A DNA stretch of 64,000 bases from Kumtagia sp963839725 (GTDB lineage Bacteria > Pseudomonadota > Alphaproteobacteria > Rhizobiales > Rhizobiaceae): positions 1 through 64,000 of the forward strand of contig CAWIWT010000033.1 of the NCBI GenBank assembly GCA_963839725.1. The letters run 5' to 3'. Under the pieces are notes generated by a model. The model was given only the letters and a program-made list of their open reading frames with translations. It ran no database searches and had not been told where the DNA came from. Below, one piece after another: positions 52,599 to 60,836 of this stretch. The translations under genes were made by a program, and so were the position numbers. Every line of letters begins with the position of its first letter. The stretch's first letter is position 1.

Positions 52599-53357
52599 AT
52601 GTCGATGTTTCACATACCCGAAGAACTGATACCCGGTACGAGGGCCTTGGAGAAGATGAACAGAGAGATGAGCAGCAAGCTCGAAAAGGATCTGCAGGCC
52701 ACAGCCAACCTGTTCGCCCACCCGGCGGCGGGCGTGGCGGCAGCGTCGGCGCTCGGGATCGGGCTCGCCAGCCATTCCTTCGGAATCTGGATGGGTATCG
52801 TCGCGGGCGCAACCGAGGCGACGCAGCGCCTGTTCGCGCCGGTCGTCGGGGATGTCCCCGGCGACGTGGACAGTTTTGTCGAGAAGGAGGACGCTCCGGC
52901 CAAGCGGGCCGATGCAACCGCGAAGGCGCTGATCGAAGATACCAGGCGCGCCGTAAGGAAGGTCGCCGAAAAAGCAACGAAGCCAGCAGCGGAAATCGTC
53001 GAACAGACGGTCGCGACGGTGGTGGCGGATGCTGCTCCGGAAGCGAGCGTGGTCTCCGAACCATCCACGGCTCCTGTGACGGTCGAAATTCCACCGCAAC
53101 TCATGCCGGAAGACTTCCGTCAGCCGAAATCGATGGAAAAGCCTGAGACGCCAGACGATCTCAAGGCGATTTCCGGCATCGGGCCGAAGCTGGAGACGGT
53201 CTTGAACGGGCTCGGCGTGTGGACCTTTGGTCAGATCGCAGCGTGGACGCCCGCCGAGGTGGCGTGGGTCGACGACACGCTCGGCTTCAAGGGCCGTATC
53301 GGGCGCGACGAATGGATCGGGCAGGCCGCGCGGCTTGCCGCCGCCGGGGCAGGTTGA
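52599..53357 (+). CDS. nuo-operon accessory protein with NuoE-tail domain
   Basis: 252 residues. An N-terminal helical segment (MSMFHIPEELIPGTRALEKM, about 1-35) and a weakly hydrophobic stretch (about 45-75) precede an Ala/Glu/Lys linker. The C-terminus (about 180-248: PDDLKAISGIGPKLETVLNG, FGQIAAWTPAEVAWVDDTL, GRIGRDEWIGQAARLA) is clearly homologous to the NuoE tail. ATG 52599 has AAGGAG nine bases upstream. Similar genes in rhizobial nuo operons are loosely called NADH-ubiquinone dehydrogenase proteins; function unknown. Confidence 0.8.
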   Translation: MSMFHIPEELIPGTRALEKMNREMSSKLEKDLQATANLFAHPAAGVAAASALGIGLASHSFGIWMGIVAGATEATQRLFAPVVGDVPGDVDSFVEKEDAPAKRADATAKALIEDTRRAVRKVAEKATKPAAEIVEQTVATVVADAAPEASVVSEPSTAPVTVEIPPQLMPEDFRQPKSMEKPETPDDLKAISGIGPKLETVLNGLGVWTFGQIAAWTPAEVAWVDDTLGFKGRIGRDEWIGQAARLAAAGAG

Positions 53358-53365
53358 GGTCGGCA

Positions 53366-53827
53366 ATGAACCTGGCTCAGCTGAACGTCGCCAAGCTGAA
53401 GTACCCGATCGACGACCCGCGCGTCGCGGAATTCGTCGAGAACCTCGACCGCGTGAATGCGGTCGCGGATCGCAGCGACGGCTTCGTCTGGAGGCTCCAG
53501 GACGACAGCGGGAATGCGACCGATATTCACGTGTTCGATGACCCGTCCATCGTCGTCAACATGAGCGTCTGGCTGGATCCGACGGCGCTCGAGCACTTCG
53601 TCTGGAACACTGTGCACAAGCAGATTTACCGCCGTCGCGCCGAGTGGTTCTCGCTGATGGATAAGCAGCATTTCGTCATGTGGTGGGTTGACGAAGGGCA
53701 TGAACCGACGCTTGAAGAAGCCAAGGGGCGGCTTGAGCATCTGCATGCGCATGGAGATAGCGATTTCGCGTTCGGTTGGGCACACTTGCCGAATGTGAAG
53801 CTCTGGCAGCAGGCGCGTTGCGCCTGA
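53366..53827 (+). CDS. DUF3291 domain-containing protein
   Basis: 153 residues. LAQLNVAKLKYPIDDPRVAE, FVWRLQDDSGNATDIHVFDD, HKQIYRRRAEWFSLM and FVMWWVDEGHEPTLEEAKGR match DUF3291, a dimeric alpha-beta-barrel-like family near antibiotic-monooxygenase folds with no assigned reaction. It sits between two nuo genes, 15 bases before nuoG, so it is co-expressed with complex I. There is no evidence that it is a subunit. Confidence 0.8.
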   Translation: MNLAQLNVAKLKYPIDDPRVAEFVENLDRVNAVADRSDGFVWRLQDDSGNATDIHVFDDPSIVVNMSVWLDPTALEHFVWNTVHKQIYRRRAEWFSLMDKQHFVMWWVDEGHEPTLEEAKGRLEHLHAHGDSDFAFGWAHLPNVKLWQQARCA

Positions 53828-53842
53828 TCGGGAAAGACTGGA

Positions 53843-55924
53843 ATGGCAAAGCTCAAGGTCGACGGGAAAGATATCGAGGTACCCGACCACTACACGCTGC
53901 TGCAGGCGGCGGAGGCGGCGGGCGCCGAAGTGCCGCGCTTCTGCTTCCACGAGCGGCTGTCGATTGCCGGCAATTGCCGTATGTGCCTGATCGAGGTGAA
54001 GGGTGGCCCGCCCAAGCCGGTCGCTTCCTGCGCCATGGGCGTTCGCGATCTGCGCCCCGGTCCCAACGGCGAAACGCCGGAAATCCTCACGACCACGCCG
54101 ATGGTCAAGAAGGCGCGCGAAGGCGTTATGGAATTCCTGCTGATCAACCATCCGCTCGACTGTCCGATCTGCGATCAGGGCGGCGAATGCGACCTGCAGG
54201 ACCAGGCTATGGCGTTCGGCGTCGATTCCTCGCGCTATCAGGAAAACAAGCGCGCGGTCGAAGACAAATATATCGGCCCGCTGGTCAAGACGATTATGAA
54301 CCGCTGCATCCACTGCACGCGGTGCGTTCGCTTCACCACCGAAGTCGCCGGCATTTCCGAACTCGGCCTGATCGGCCGTGGCGAGGACGCAGAGATCACC
54401 ACCTATCTCGAACAGGCGATGACCTCCGAATTGCAGGGCAATGTCATCGACCTCTGCCCGGTCGGCGCACTGACATCGAAGCCGTTCGCCTTCACGGCGC
54501 GGCCGTGGGAACTGACCAAGACCGAATTGATCGACGTGATGGATGCGGTCGGCTCGTCGATCCGCGTCGATACGCGCGGCCGCGAAGTGATGCGCATCAT
54601 GCCGCGCGTCAACGAGCAGGTGAACGAGGAATGGATCTCCGACAAGAGCCGCTTTATCTGGGATGGACTGCGCACGCAGCGCCTCGACCGGCCCTATGTT
54701 CGCAAAAACGGCAAGCTGGCGACGGCAAGCTGGCCGGACGCCTTCGCGGCGATCAAGGCGGCTGTCTCCAGGACCAGCGGCGACAAGATTGGCGCGATTG
54801 CCGGCGACCTGGCTGCTGTCGAGGAGATGTATGCGCTGAAGCTGCTGGTGCAGTCGCTTGGCTCGCAGAATATCGACTGCCGGCAGGATGGCGCGGCGCT
54901 CGATCCGTCGCTTGGGCGGGGCAGCTACATTTTCAACCCGACCATCGAGGGCATCGAACAGGCTGATGCCGTCCTGATCATTGGCGCCAACCCGCGCTTT
55001 GAAGCATCGCTGCTCAACGCCCGCATTCGCAAGCGCTATCGCATGCGCGAACTTCCGGTCGGCGTTATCGGCGAAGCCGAAGATCTGCGCTATCCCTACG
55101 AATCGCTGGGCGCCGGCGCGGAGACGCTGAAGGATCTGGCAGCTGGCAACGGAGCGTTCTTCGAAAAGCTCAAGACAGCAAAACATCCGCTGATCATCGT
55201 CGGGCAGGGGGCCTTGGCCCGCTCGGATGGCGCGGCCGTACTCGGCCTCGCCGCCAAACTGGCCAACGCGGTCGGCGCGGTGGTTGAAGGCTGGAACGGC
55301 TTTGCGATGCTGCATAATGCGGCGGCTCGCGTCGGTGGCCTCGATATCGGCTTCGTGCCGGGCGAGGGCGGCAAGGACGTTGCCGGCATGCTCGGCGGCA
55401 CGGATGTGCTGTTTCTGCTCGGCGCCGACGAGCTTGATCTTTCGGCGGCGGGCAGTGCCTTCGTGGTCTATATCGGCACGCATGGCGATGCAGGCGCTCA
55501 TCGCGCCGACGTCATCCTGCCGGCGGCCGCCTACACCGAAAAGTCGGGCACCTACGTCAACACCGAGGGCCGGGTGCAGATGACCAGCCGCGCCGGCTTC
55601 GCTCCGGGCGATGCGCGTGAAGACTGGGCTATTCTCCGGGCGCTTTCCGATGTGCTCGGCAAGAAGCTGCCATTCGATTCGCTCGCGCAACTGCGCGCTT
55701 CGCTACATGCCGCGCATCCGCACCTGGCGGAAATCGACGAGATCGCAGCCGGTAGCGCCGACGATATCGCGAAAGCCGCGAAGATCGGCGGCAAGGTGCT
55801 GAAAGCAGCGTTTGCATCGCCGGTCAAAGACTTTTATCTGACCAACCCAATCGCGCGCGCTTCCGCCGTAATGGCCGAATGTTCTGCTCTGGCAAAGAGC
55901 GGCTTCAAGCAGGCGGCGGAGTAA
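53843..55924 (+). CDS. nuoG: NADH-quinone oxidoreductase subunit G
   Basis: 693 residues, the 75-kDa subunit. Fe-S ligands: VPRFCFHERLSIAGNCRMCL and KPVASCAMG (N1b), HPLDCPICDQGGECDLQDQ (N5, with its histidine) and MNRCIHCTRCVRFTTEVAG (N4). The C-terminal two-thirds is a molybdopterin-oxidoreductase-like domain without cofactor. Length matches alphaproteobacterial NuoG. Confidence 0.97.
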   Translation: MAKLKVDGKDIEVPDHYTLLQAAEAAGAEVPRFCFHERLSIAGNCRMCLIEVKGGPPKPVASCAMGVRDLRPGPNGETPEILTTTPMVKKAREGVMEFLLINHPLDCPICDQGGECDLQDQAMAFGVDSSRYQENKRAVEDKYIGPLVKTIMNRCIHCTRCVRFTTEVAGISELGLIGRGEDAEITTYLEQAMTSELQGNVIDLCPVGALTSKPFAFTARPWELTKTELIDVMDAVGSSIRVDTRGREVMRIMPRVNEQVNEEWISDKSRFIWDGLRTQRLDRPYVRKNGKLATASWPDAFAAIKAAVSRTSGDKIGAIAGDLAAVEEMYALKLLVQSLGSQNIDCRQDGAALDPSLGRGSYIFNPTIEGIEQADAVLIIGANPRFEASLLNARIRKRYRMRELPVGVIGEAEDLRYPYESLGAGAETLKDLAAGNGAFFEKLKTAKHPLIIVGQGALARSDGAAVLGLAAKLANAVGAVVEGWNGFAMLHNAAARVGGLDIGFVPGEGGKDVAGMLGGTDVLFLLGADELDLSAAGSAFVVYIGTHGDAGAHRADVILPAAAYTEKSGTYVNTEGRVQMTSRAGFAPGDAREDWAILRALSDVLGKKLPFDSLAQLRASLHAAHPHLAEIDEIAAGSADDIAKAAKIGGKVLKAAFASPVKDFYLTNPIARASAVMAECSALAKSGFKQAAE

Positions 55925-55932
55925 GGGCCGTG

Positions 55933-56976
55933 ATGGAAAGCATTCTCACCGTTTACGTCATTCCGGCCTTGATCATCCTAATCAAGTCAGTCGCTCTGCT
56001 TGTCGTCCTGCTCATCTTCGTTGCGTATTTGCTCTATGCTGATCGCAAGATCTGGGCGGCGGTCCAGCTTCGACGTGGCCCGAACGTTGTCGGCCCGTGG
56101 GGCCTGTTGCAGTCCTTCGCCGATCTGCTGAAGTTCGTCGTCAAGGAGCCGATCATTCCATCCGGCGCCAACAAGGGCATCTTCCTGCTCGCGCCGATGG
56201 TGTCCGCCTCGCTGGCGCTGGCGACCTGGGCCGTGATCCCGGTGACGGAAGGCTGGGCGATCGCCAATATCAATGTCGGTATTCTCTACGTCTTCGCTAT
56301 CTCGTCGCTGGAAGTCTATGGCGTGATCATGGGCGGTTGGGCTTCCAACTCGAAGTATCCGTTCCTCGGCGCGCTGCGCTCCGCCGCTCAGATGGTGTCG
56401 TATGAAGTCTCCATCGGCTTCGTGATCATCACCGTGCTGCTCTGCGTCGGGTCGCTCAATCTGTCCGACATCGTGCTGTCGCAGCAGGACGGCATCGGCA
56501 CGATAGTCGGTCTGCCGAACAGTTTCCTCGACTGGCATTGGCTGGCGCTGTTTCCGATGTTCGTAGTGTTCTTCATTTCGGCACTGGCGGAGACGAACCG
56601 CCCGCCCTTCGACCTGGTCGAGGCCGAATTGGAGCTCGTTGCCGGCCACATGATCGAGTATTCCTCGACGCCGTTCCTGCTGTTCTTCCTCGGCGAGTAT
56701 GTCGCGATCGTGCTGATGTGCGCGCTGACGACCATCCTGTTCCTCGGCGGATGGCTGCCGCCCTTCGACTTCGCGCCGTTCACCTGGGTGCCGGGCGTCA
56801 TCTGGTTCGTGCTGAAGGTCTGCCTGGTGTTCTTCATGTTCGCCATGGTGAAGGCGTTCGTGCCGCGCTACCGCTATGACCAGTTGATGCGGTTGGGCTG
56901 GAAGGTCTTTCTGCCGCTGTCGCTGGCGATGGTCGTCATCACCGCCGCCTTCCTCAAGATTACGGGGCTTGCCTGA
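55933..56976 (+). CDS. nuoH: NADH-quinone oxidoreductase subunit H
   Basis: 347 residues with about eight membrane spans; it links the quinone cavity to the proton channels. RRGPNVVGPWGLLQSFADLL and the acidic loop ETNRPPFDLVEAELELVAGH are the conserved quinone-path motifs. ATG 55933 lies eight bases after the nuoG stop; its last base overlaps the nuoI start. Confidence 0.96.
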   Translation: MESILTVYVIPALIILIKSVALLVVLLIFVAYLLYADRKIWAAVQLRRGPNVVGPWGLLQSFADLLKFVVKEPIIPSGANKGIFLLAPMVSASLALATWAVIPVTEGWAIANINVGILYVFAISSLEVYGVIMGGWASNSKYPFLGALRSAAQMVSYEVSIGFVIITVLLCVGSLNLSDIVLSQQDGIGTIVGLPNSFLDWHWLALFPMFVVFFISALAETNRPPFDLVEAELELVAGHMIEYSSTPFLLFFLGEYVAIVLMCALTTILFLGGWLPPFDFAPFTWVPGVIWFVLKVCLVFFMFAMVKAFVPRYRYDQLMRLGWKVFLPLSLAMVVITAAFLKITGLA

Positions 56977-57467
56977 TGTCCGCGCTCGCTCAAGCCGCCA
57001 AATCGCTGCTGTTGAAAGAGTTCGTCGGTGCGTTCTTCCTGTCGATGCGCCAGTTCTTCGCGCCGAAGCCGACACTGAACTATCCGTTCGAAAAGGGCCC
57101 GGTCAGCCCGCGTTTCCGTGGCGAGCACGCGCTGCGCCGCTACCCGAATGGCGAAGAGCGCTGCATTGCCTGCAAGCTGTGCGAAGCGATCTGCCCTGCA
57201 CAGGCGATCACCATCGAGGCCGGTCCGCGCCGCAATGACGGCACACGCCGCACCGTGCGTTACGACATCGACATGGTGAAGTGCATCTATTGCGGCTTCT
57301 GCCAGGAAGCCTGCCCGGTCGACGCGATCGTCGAGGGGCCGAATTTCGAGTTCGCGACGGAGACGCGCGAGGAACTCTACTACGACAAGGACAAGCTGCT
57401 CGCCAATGGCGACCGGTGGGAGCGGGAGATTGCGCGCAACATCGATCTGGATGCGCCGTATCGGTGA
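56976..57467 (+). CDS. nuoI: NADH-quinone oxidoreductase subunit I
   Basis: 163 residues, the two-cluster ferredoxin subunit. CIACKLCEAICPAQAI and CIYCGFCQEACPVDAI bind clusters N6a and N6b. The N-terminus has the amphipathic helix that lies on the membrane arm. It is followed by a palindromic repeat before nuoJ, the one place where the second half of the operon might be separately processed. Confidence 0.96.
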   Translation: MSALAQAAKSLLLKEFVGAFFLSMRQFFAPKPTLNYPFEKGPVSPRFRGEHALRRYPNGEERCIACKLCEAICPAQAITIEAGPRRNDGTRRTVRYDIDMVKCIYCGFCQEACPVDAIVEGPNFEFATETREELYYDKDKLLANGDRWEREIARNIDLDAPYR

Positions 57468-57477
57468 GGGCGACGAG

Positions 57478-57606
57478 CTCTCTTCTCCCCGTTTACGGGG
57501 AGAAGATGCCGGCAGGCAGATGAGGGGCGGGGAGCATCCCGAAAAGGTTTGTGCTGCCCGTCATCCGGCCCTTCGGCCCACCTTCTCCCCGTGAACGGGG
57601 AGAAGG
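57478..57606. repeat. palindromic intergenic element between nuoI and nuoJ
   Basis: TTCTCCCCGTTTACGGGGAGAA (a hairpin near 57482) is followed by GATGCCGGCAGGCAGATGAG, then a second hairpin CTTCTCCCCGTGAACGGGGAG near 57582-57602. The GCCGGCAGGC-GATGAG core is the reverse complement of the element at 34351. It occupies most of the 236-bp nuoI-nuoJ gap. Confidence 0.7.
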
Positions 57607-57703
57607 CAAAACAAGATGGACGGACGCAAAACGCCCGTCTAAGGAACACGCGGTTTCGCAAACCGGAGGCGGTGCGGAATCGAAAAAGGAACCGGGGGAA
57701 CCC

Positions 57704-58324
57704 ATGCTCAACGGATTAGAGGCGATCTTTTTCTACCTGTTCGCCTTCGTCGTGGTCGCAGCGGCGTTCATGGTCATTTCCGCGCGCAACCCGGTGCATT
57801 CGGTCCTCTATCTGATCCTGACCTTCTTCAACGCCGCCGCGCTGTTTCTGCTCACAGGCGCCGAGTTCCTGGCGATGATCCTGCTCGTCGTCTATGTCGG
57901 CGCCGTGGCGGTGCTGTTCCTGTTCGTCGTCATGATGCTCGATGTCGATTTCGCCGAGCTGAAAGAGGGCGCGCTGCAATATGCCCCGATCGGCGCGCTG
58001 GTCGGCCTCATCCTTGCCGCCGAGCTCATCATCGTCACCGGCGGCTATGCCTTCGCACCGCAGCTCGCTTCGAACATCGCACAGCCGACGCCGGACATCG
58101 CCACCCGTAACAATACGGCGGCGCTGGGCGACATTCTCTACACGGATTATCTCTACTTCTTCGAGATTGCCGGCCTGATCCTGCTGGTCGCCATGATCGG
58201 CGCGATCGTGCTGACGCTGCGCCACAAGGAAGGCATCAAGCGCCAGGATGTTTCGGCCCAGGTTCGCCGCACCCCGGCGACGGCGATCGAGATCAAGAAA
58301 GTCGAGACGGGGAAGGGCATCTGA
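57704..58324 (+). CDS. nuoJ: NADH-quinone oxidoreductase subunit J
   Basis: 206 residues with five membrane spans. ISARNPVHSVLYLILTFFNA and VYVGAVAVLFLFVVMMLDVD (with the pi-bulge region of span 3) are diagnostic. ATG 57704 was selected because MLNGLEAIFFYLF starts the first span and GGGGGAA precedes it; the longer frame runs into repeat DNA. Confidence 0.96.
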   Translation: MLNGLEAIFFYLFAFVVVAAAFMVISARNPVHSVLYLILTFFNAAALFLLTGAEFLAMILLVVYVGAVAVLFLFVVMMLDVDFAELKEGALQYAPIGALVGLILAAELIIVTGGYAFAPQLASNIAQPTPDIATRNNTAALGDILYTDYLYFFEIAGLILLVAMIGAIVLTLRHKEGIKRQDVSAQVRRTPATAIEIKKVETGKGI

Positions 58325-58326
58325 CC

Positions 58327-58635
58327 ATGCAAGTCGGTATCGCGCATTTTCTGACGGTATCAGCGATCCTGTTCACGCTCGGCGTTTTCGGCATCTTCCT
58401 GAACCGCAAGAACGTCATCGTCATCCTGATGTCGGTCGAACTCATCTTGCTCGCCGTCAACATCAACTTCGTGGCGTTCTCGGCCGCGCTCGGCGACTTG
58501 GTCGGCCAGGTGTTCGCGCTGTTCGTGCTGACCGTGGCGGCGGCTGAGGCAGCGATCGGTCTGGCAATTCTCGTCGTCTTCTTCCGCAACCGCGGTTCGA
58601 TCGCGGTGGAAGACGTCAACATGATGAAGGGTTGA
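58327..58635 (+). CDS. nuoK: NADH-quinone oxidoreductase subunit K
   Basis: 102 residues, three membrane spans. The two conserved glutamates are in LMSVELILLAVN and VAAAEAAIGLAI. It starts two bases after nuoJ. Normal length for the smallest proton-channel subunit. Confidence 0.96.
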   Translation: MQVGIAHFLTVSAILFTLGVFGIFLNRKNVIVILMSVELILLAVNINFVAFSAALGDLVGQVFALFVLTVAAAEAAIGLAILVVFFRNRGSIAVEDVNMMKG

Positions 58636-58649
58636 GCGAAGGTATCATC

Positions 58650-60836
58650 ATGTATCAGGCCATCGTTTTCCTTCCGCTTATCGGCTTCCTGATCGTCGGG
58701 CTGTTCGGCAACCAGCTTGGCGCCAAGGCGTCCGAATATGTCACGTCGGGCTTGCTGGTGATCTCGGCGATCCTGTCTTGGATCGCATTCTACCAAATTG
58801 CCTTGTCGCCCGAGGGTGCGCCTTTAACTGTACCGGTAATGCGCTGGATCCAGTCCGGTGCGCTCGACGCCAATTGGGCGCTGCGCATCGACTCGCTGAC
58901 GGCGGTGATGCTGGTGGTTGTGAACACGGTGTCGGCGCTCGTCCACATCTACTCGATCGGCTACATGCACCACGATCCGCACCGGCCGCGCTTCTTCGCC
59001 TATCTGTCGCTGTTCACCTTCGCCATGCTGATGCTGGTGACAGCGGACAACCTCGTCCAGATGTTCTTCGGCTGGGAGGGCGTGGGCCTGGCTTCGTATC
59101 TTCTGATAGGCTTCTGGTACCATAAGCCCTCGGCAAATGCGGCGGCCATCAAGGCTTTCGTCGTCAATCGCGTCGGCGACTTCGGCTTCGCGCTCGGCAT
59201 CTTCGGCGTGTTCGTGCTGTTCGGCTCGGTCAATTTAGACACGATCTTCGCCAATGCCGCGAATTATGTGCCGGCCGCTATTCACAGCACGGAAACTGCG
59301 GACCATGCCGCCGCCGCTACGGGTCAGGCCGCGACTGGCGAAGCCGAGAGCCATGAAGCCGCGCCAGCGCCCGCTGCAGAAGACCACGCTGCGGAAGCTC
59401 CTGCCGCTGAGGCCGCTCCTACCGAAGCCGCTCCAGCCGCATCGGCCGAAGCAGTCCGCGGCGAAGCGGAAGCCGCCGCGGCCGCGTCCGGCGAGACGGT
59501 TCTAAACTTCCTCGGCTACGATCTCGACAAGGCCGCCGCGCTGACGATCGTCTGCCTGCTGCTGTTCATGGGCGCGATGGGTAAGTCGGCGCAGGTGCCG
59601 CTGCACACCTGGTTGCCGGATGCGATGGAAGGCCCGACGCCTGTGTCGGCGCTGATCCATGCCGCGACCATGGTGACCGCCGGCGTGTTCATGCTGGCCC
59701 GGCTTTCGCCGCTGTTCGAACATTCGAACACGGCTCTGCTGGTCGTGTCGATCATAGGCGCGATCACGGCGTTCTTCGCCGCAACCGTCGGTCTTGTTCA
59801 AAACGACATCAAGCGTGTCATCGCCTATTCGACCTGTTCGCAGCTCGGCTACATGTTCGTCGCGCTCGGCATGGGCTTCTATTCGGCTGCGATCTTCCAT
59901 CTGTTCACGCACGCCTTCTTCAAGGCGCTGCTGTTCCTCGGTTCGGGCTCGGTCATCCATGCCGTCTCCGACGAGCAGGACATGCGCATGATGGGCGGCC
60001 TGCGTACATTGATCCCCAAGACCTACTGGATGATGATTGTCGGCACACTGTCGCTGACCGGCGTTGGCATACCTGCCACCGTCATCGGCACGGCGGGCTT
60101 CTTCTCCAAGGACGCCATCATCGAAGGTGCGTTCGCCGGGCATAGCTCGTTTGCCGGCGTAGCCTTCACGCTGCTCGTCGTGGCGGCGATGTTCACCAGC
60201 TTCTACTCCTGGCGTCTGATCTTCATGACATTCCATGGAAAGCCGCGCGCCAGCCACGAGGTCATGCACCATGTGCATGAATCGCCGAACGTGATGCTGG
60301 TGCCGCTCTACCTACTGGCGGTTGGGGCGCTGTTCGCCGGTTTAGTCTTCCATGACTACTTCATCGGCGAGCATTATTCCGAGTTCTGGAAGTCGGCGCT
60401 GTTCACGCTGCCGGACAACCACATCCTGCATGCGATCCATGAAGCACCTTTCTTGGTGAAACTCGCACCGTTTGCCGCGATGGTCGCCGGGTTCCTTGTC
60501 GCCTACCAGTTCTACATCCGCGATCCGGAAGCGCCGAAGGTGCTGGCGTCGCGCCATCGCCGCCTCTACCAGTTCCTGCTCAACAAATGGTACTTCGACG
60601 AGCTCTACGACTTCCTGTTCGTCAATCCGGCGAAGCGCCTCGGCTATTTCCTGTGGAAGCGCGGCGACGGCTGGTTCATCGATGGTTTTGGCCCCGACGG
60701 CGTATCGGCGCGGGTCATTGATGCGACGAACCGCGTGGTCAAGCTGCAGACCGGATATCTTTATCACTACGCCTTCGTGATGCTGATCGGCGTTGCCGCC
60801 CTCGTCACCTGGATGATGCTCGGGAGCAGCTTCTGA
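58650..60836 (+). CDS. nuoL: NADH-quinone oxidoreductase subunit L with Ala/Glu-rich insert
   Basis: 728 residues, longer than usual. Antiporter-type subunit with GWEGVGLASYLLIGFWYHKP, PLHTWLPDAMEGPTPVSALIHAATMVTAGV and the long C-terminal lateral helix. Between about residues 207 and 283 a low-complexity Ala/Glu/Pro segment is inserted (AAPAPAAEDHAAEAPAAEAA and similar), just before the helix containing LNFLGYDLDKAAALTIVCL. ATG 58650 has GCGAAGG upstream and is preferred to TTG 58632. Its last base starts nuoM. Confidence 0.95.
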   Translation: MYQAIVFLPLIGFLIVGLFGNQLGAKASEYVTSGLLVISAILSWIAFYQIALSPEGAPLTVPVMRWIQSGALDANWALRIDSLTAVMLVVVNTVSALVHIYSIGYMHHDPHRPRFFAYLSLFTFAMLMLVTADNLVQMFFGWEGVGLASYLLIGFWYHKPSANAAAIKAFVVNRVGDFGFALGIFGVFVLFGSVNLDTIFANAANYVPAAIHSTETADHAAAATGQAATGEAESHEAAPAPAAEDHAAEAPAAEAAPTEAAPAASAEAVRGEAEAAAAASGETVLNFLGYDLDKAAALTIVCLLLFMGAMGKSAQVPLHTWLPDAMEGPTPVSALIHAATMVTAGVFMLARLSPLFEHSNTALLVVSIIGAITAFFAATVGLVQNDIKRVIAYSTCSQLGYMFVALGMGFYSAAIFHLFTHAFFKALLFLGSGSVIHAVSDEQDMRMMGGLRTLIPKTYWMMIVGTLSLTGVGIPATVIGTAGFFSKDAIIEGAFAGHSSFAGVAFTLLVVAAMFTSFYSWRLIFMTFHGKPRASHEVMHHVHESPNVMLVPLYLLAVGALFAGLVFHDYFIGEHYSEFWKSALFTLPDNHILHAIHEAPFLVKLAPFAAMVAGFLVAYQFYIRDPEAPKVLASRHRRLYQFLLNKWYFDELYDFLFVNPAKRLGYFLWKRGDGWFIDGFGPDGVSARVIDATNRVVKLQTGYLYHYAFVMLIGVAALVTWMMLGSSF

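Noticed and set aside
53231..55690. An 819-codon minus-strand frame opposite DUF3291 and nuoG
   Set aside because: This is a shadow frame produced by third-position GC bias; nuoG on the other strand has every Fe-S motif.
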